Below are positions 4,788-5,089 of a stretch of 5,089 nt of DNA, one piece after another; within the stretch, counting starts at the first letter, position 1, and each line of letters starts with the position of its first letter. The stretch comes from a bacterium (GTDB lineage Bacteria; Patescibacteriota; Microgenomatia; UBA1400; RBG-16-45-19), in assembly GCA_003247275.1 (NCBI GenBank), contig QKAA01000034.1:1-5089 (forward strand), in the 5' to 3' direction. The notes under the pieces are model-generated. The model ran no database searches. It had not been told where the DNA came from and saw only the letters and a list, made by a program, of their open reading frames with translations. A program made the translations under genes and the position numbers.

Positions 4788-4967
4788 ATGGCAAAATCAA
4801 AAAAAGGTCCCAGACAGCATTACGGTTTGAAATGCAGTGTTTGTGGTAACTTTAACTACATCACTCAGAGAAACAAGGTAAATACACCAGATAAATTAAA
4901 GCTACACAAGTATTGTAAAGTTTGCCGCAAAGCAACTGAGCATACCGAAGCTTCTAAATTGAAATAA
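4788..4967 (+). CDS. rpmG: 50S ribosomal protein L33
   Basis: This 59-residue protein is L33 of the large ribosomal subunit, located near the E site. It has the zinc-ribbon form: C16-x-x-C19 (LKCSVCGNFNY) and C43-x-x-C46 (KYCKVCRKATEH), separated by the hallmark RNKVNTPDKLKLHKY. Length is slightly above the 49-55 residues common in Firmicutes and Proteobacteria, through a basic N-terminal extension (MAKSKKGPRQHYG) and a short C-terminal tail. In many bacteria L33 exists as Zn-binding (C+) and Zn-free (C-) paralogues; this is clearly the C+ form, the version that in other bacteria can be replaced under zinc limitation. The start is supported by AAGGA five bases upstream, and the gene ends at TAA, 26 bp before a strong terminator. 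rpmG is often near secE, nusG and tRNA-Trp in bacteria; any such neighbours would lie right of the window. Confidence 0.97.
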   Translation: MAKSKKGPRQHYGLKCSVCGNFNYITQRNKVNTPDKLKLHKYCKVCRKATEHTEASKLK

Positions 4968-4993
4968 ATTTTTTATTTTACTTTTTCAAACTT

Positions 4994-5019
4994 AAACCGC
5001 CTTTTTTTGGCGGTTTTTT
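4994..5019 (+). terminator. Intrinsic terminator after rpmG
   Basis: AAACCGCC (4994-5001) pairs perfectly with GGCGGTTT (5009-5016) around a seven-T loop, and the T run continues to 5019. This eight-pair, GC-cored hairpin with U-tract is a textbook Rho-independent terminator for the rightward transcript. On the - strand the hairpin is not followed by a T run, so it is one-directional. Confidence 0.95.
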
Positions 5020-5065
5020 GTTGTGGTAGTTTATGGTTGTGATTAGGAAGAATAGCAGAGGAAAA

Positions 5066-5074
5066 TGTTATAAG
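5066..5074 (+). promoter_or_regulatory. Possible extended -10 promoter at right edge
   Basis: TG-T-TATAAG (5066-5074) matches an extended -10 element (TGn plus 5 of 6 to TATAAT), in the AT-rich space just after the rpmG terminator where a new transcription unit would be expected. No good -35 is seen at 17 bp. Its gene would lie beyond the window. Confidence 0.3.
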
Positions 5075-5089
5075 TTTATATGTAACCAA

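Noticed and set aside
1..5089. tRNA, rRNA, CRISPR array, insertion sequence or attachment site
   Set aside because: No cloverleaf, array of spaced direct repeats, transposase motif or terminal inverted repeat was seen by reading both strands; the only repeats are the protein-coding modules described.

Overview
The window looks like a piece of chromosome from a small-genome bacterium with a Gram-positive-like or single-membrane surface. A Candidate Phyla Radiation (Patescibacteria) member, possibly Microgenomates-like, fits best. This is inferred from the style of the surface proteins: a Lys/Glu/Pro-rich cytoplasmic tail, one membrane segment and a cysteine-rich ectodomain in one, and DUF11, a Thr-Pro linker and LPxAG-like C-terminus in the other. 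Compact spacing and short hypothetical genes agree, but no marker gene here fixes the phylum. TGA ends one gene, so the TGA=Gly code of Gracilibacteria/Absconditabacteria is not in use.

Layout. The left 970 bases are read leftward: a 2H phosphoesterase (2'-5' RNA ligase-like) at 476-970, a 61-residue unknown protein at 221-406 with its own promoter, and the first 64 codons of a Na+/Ca2+ exchanger-type cation antiporter running off the left edge. A 61-bp divergent intergenic region separates these from the rightward genes. First comes a two-TM membrane protein with a bacterial PH-like domain (1032-1628). Next, behind a TTGACA-17 bp-CTTAAT promoter, is a two-gene unit (1759-3474 and 3476-4702, one base apart) encoding large cysteine-rich surface proteins. 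After an 85-bp gap comes rpmG (ribosomal protein L33, 4788-4967), closed by a strong intrinsic terminator. The last 70 bases hold only a possible promoter and a possible gene start.

The most notable content is the two-gene surface unit. The first protein has 27 cysteines, all outside the predicted membrane segment, and the second has 29, all between its two membrane segments. Both carry the same eight-cysteine module with identical spacing (C-x3-C-x5-C-x5-C-x4-C-x4-C-x5-C-x-C). The second protein also has two looser copies and ends in an LPTAG + membrane segment with no basic tail, resembling a non-canonical sortase signal. Together they look like a co-translated, disulfide-stabilised envelope pair, plausibly for adhesion or cell contact; that function is inference. 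Two rightward promoters also share an arrangement in which 5-bp inverted arms bracket the -10 box with the same spacing, which may indicate a common operator.
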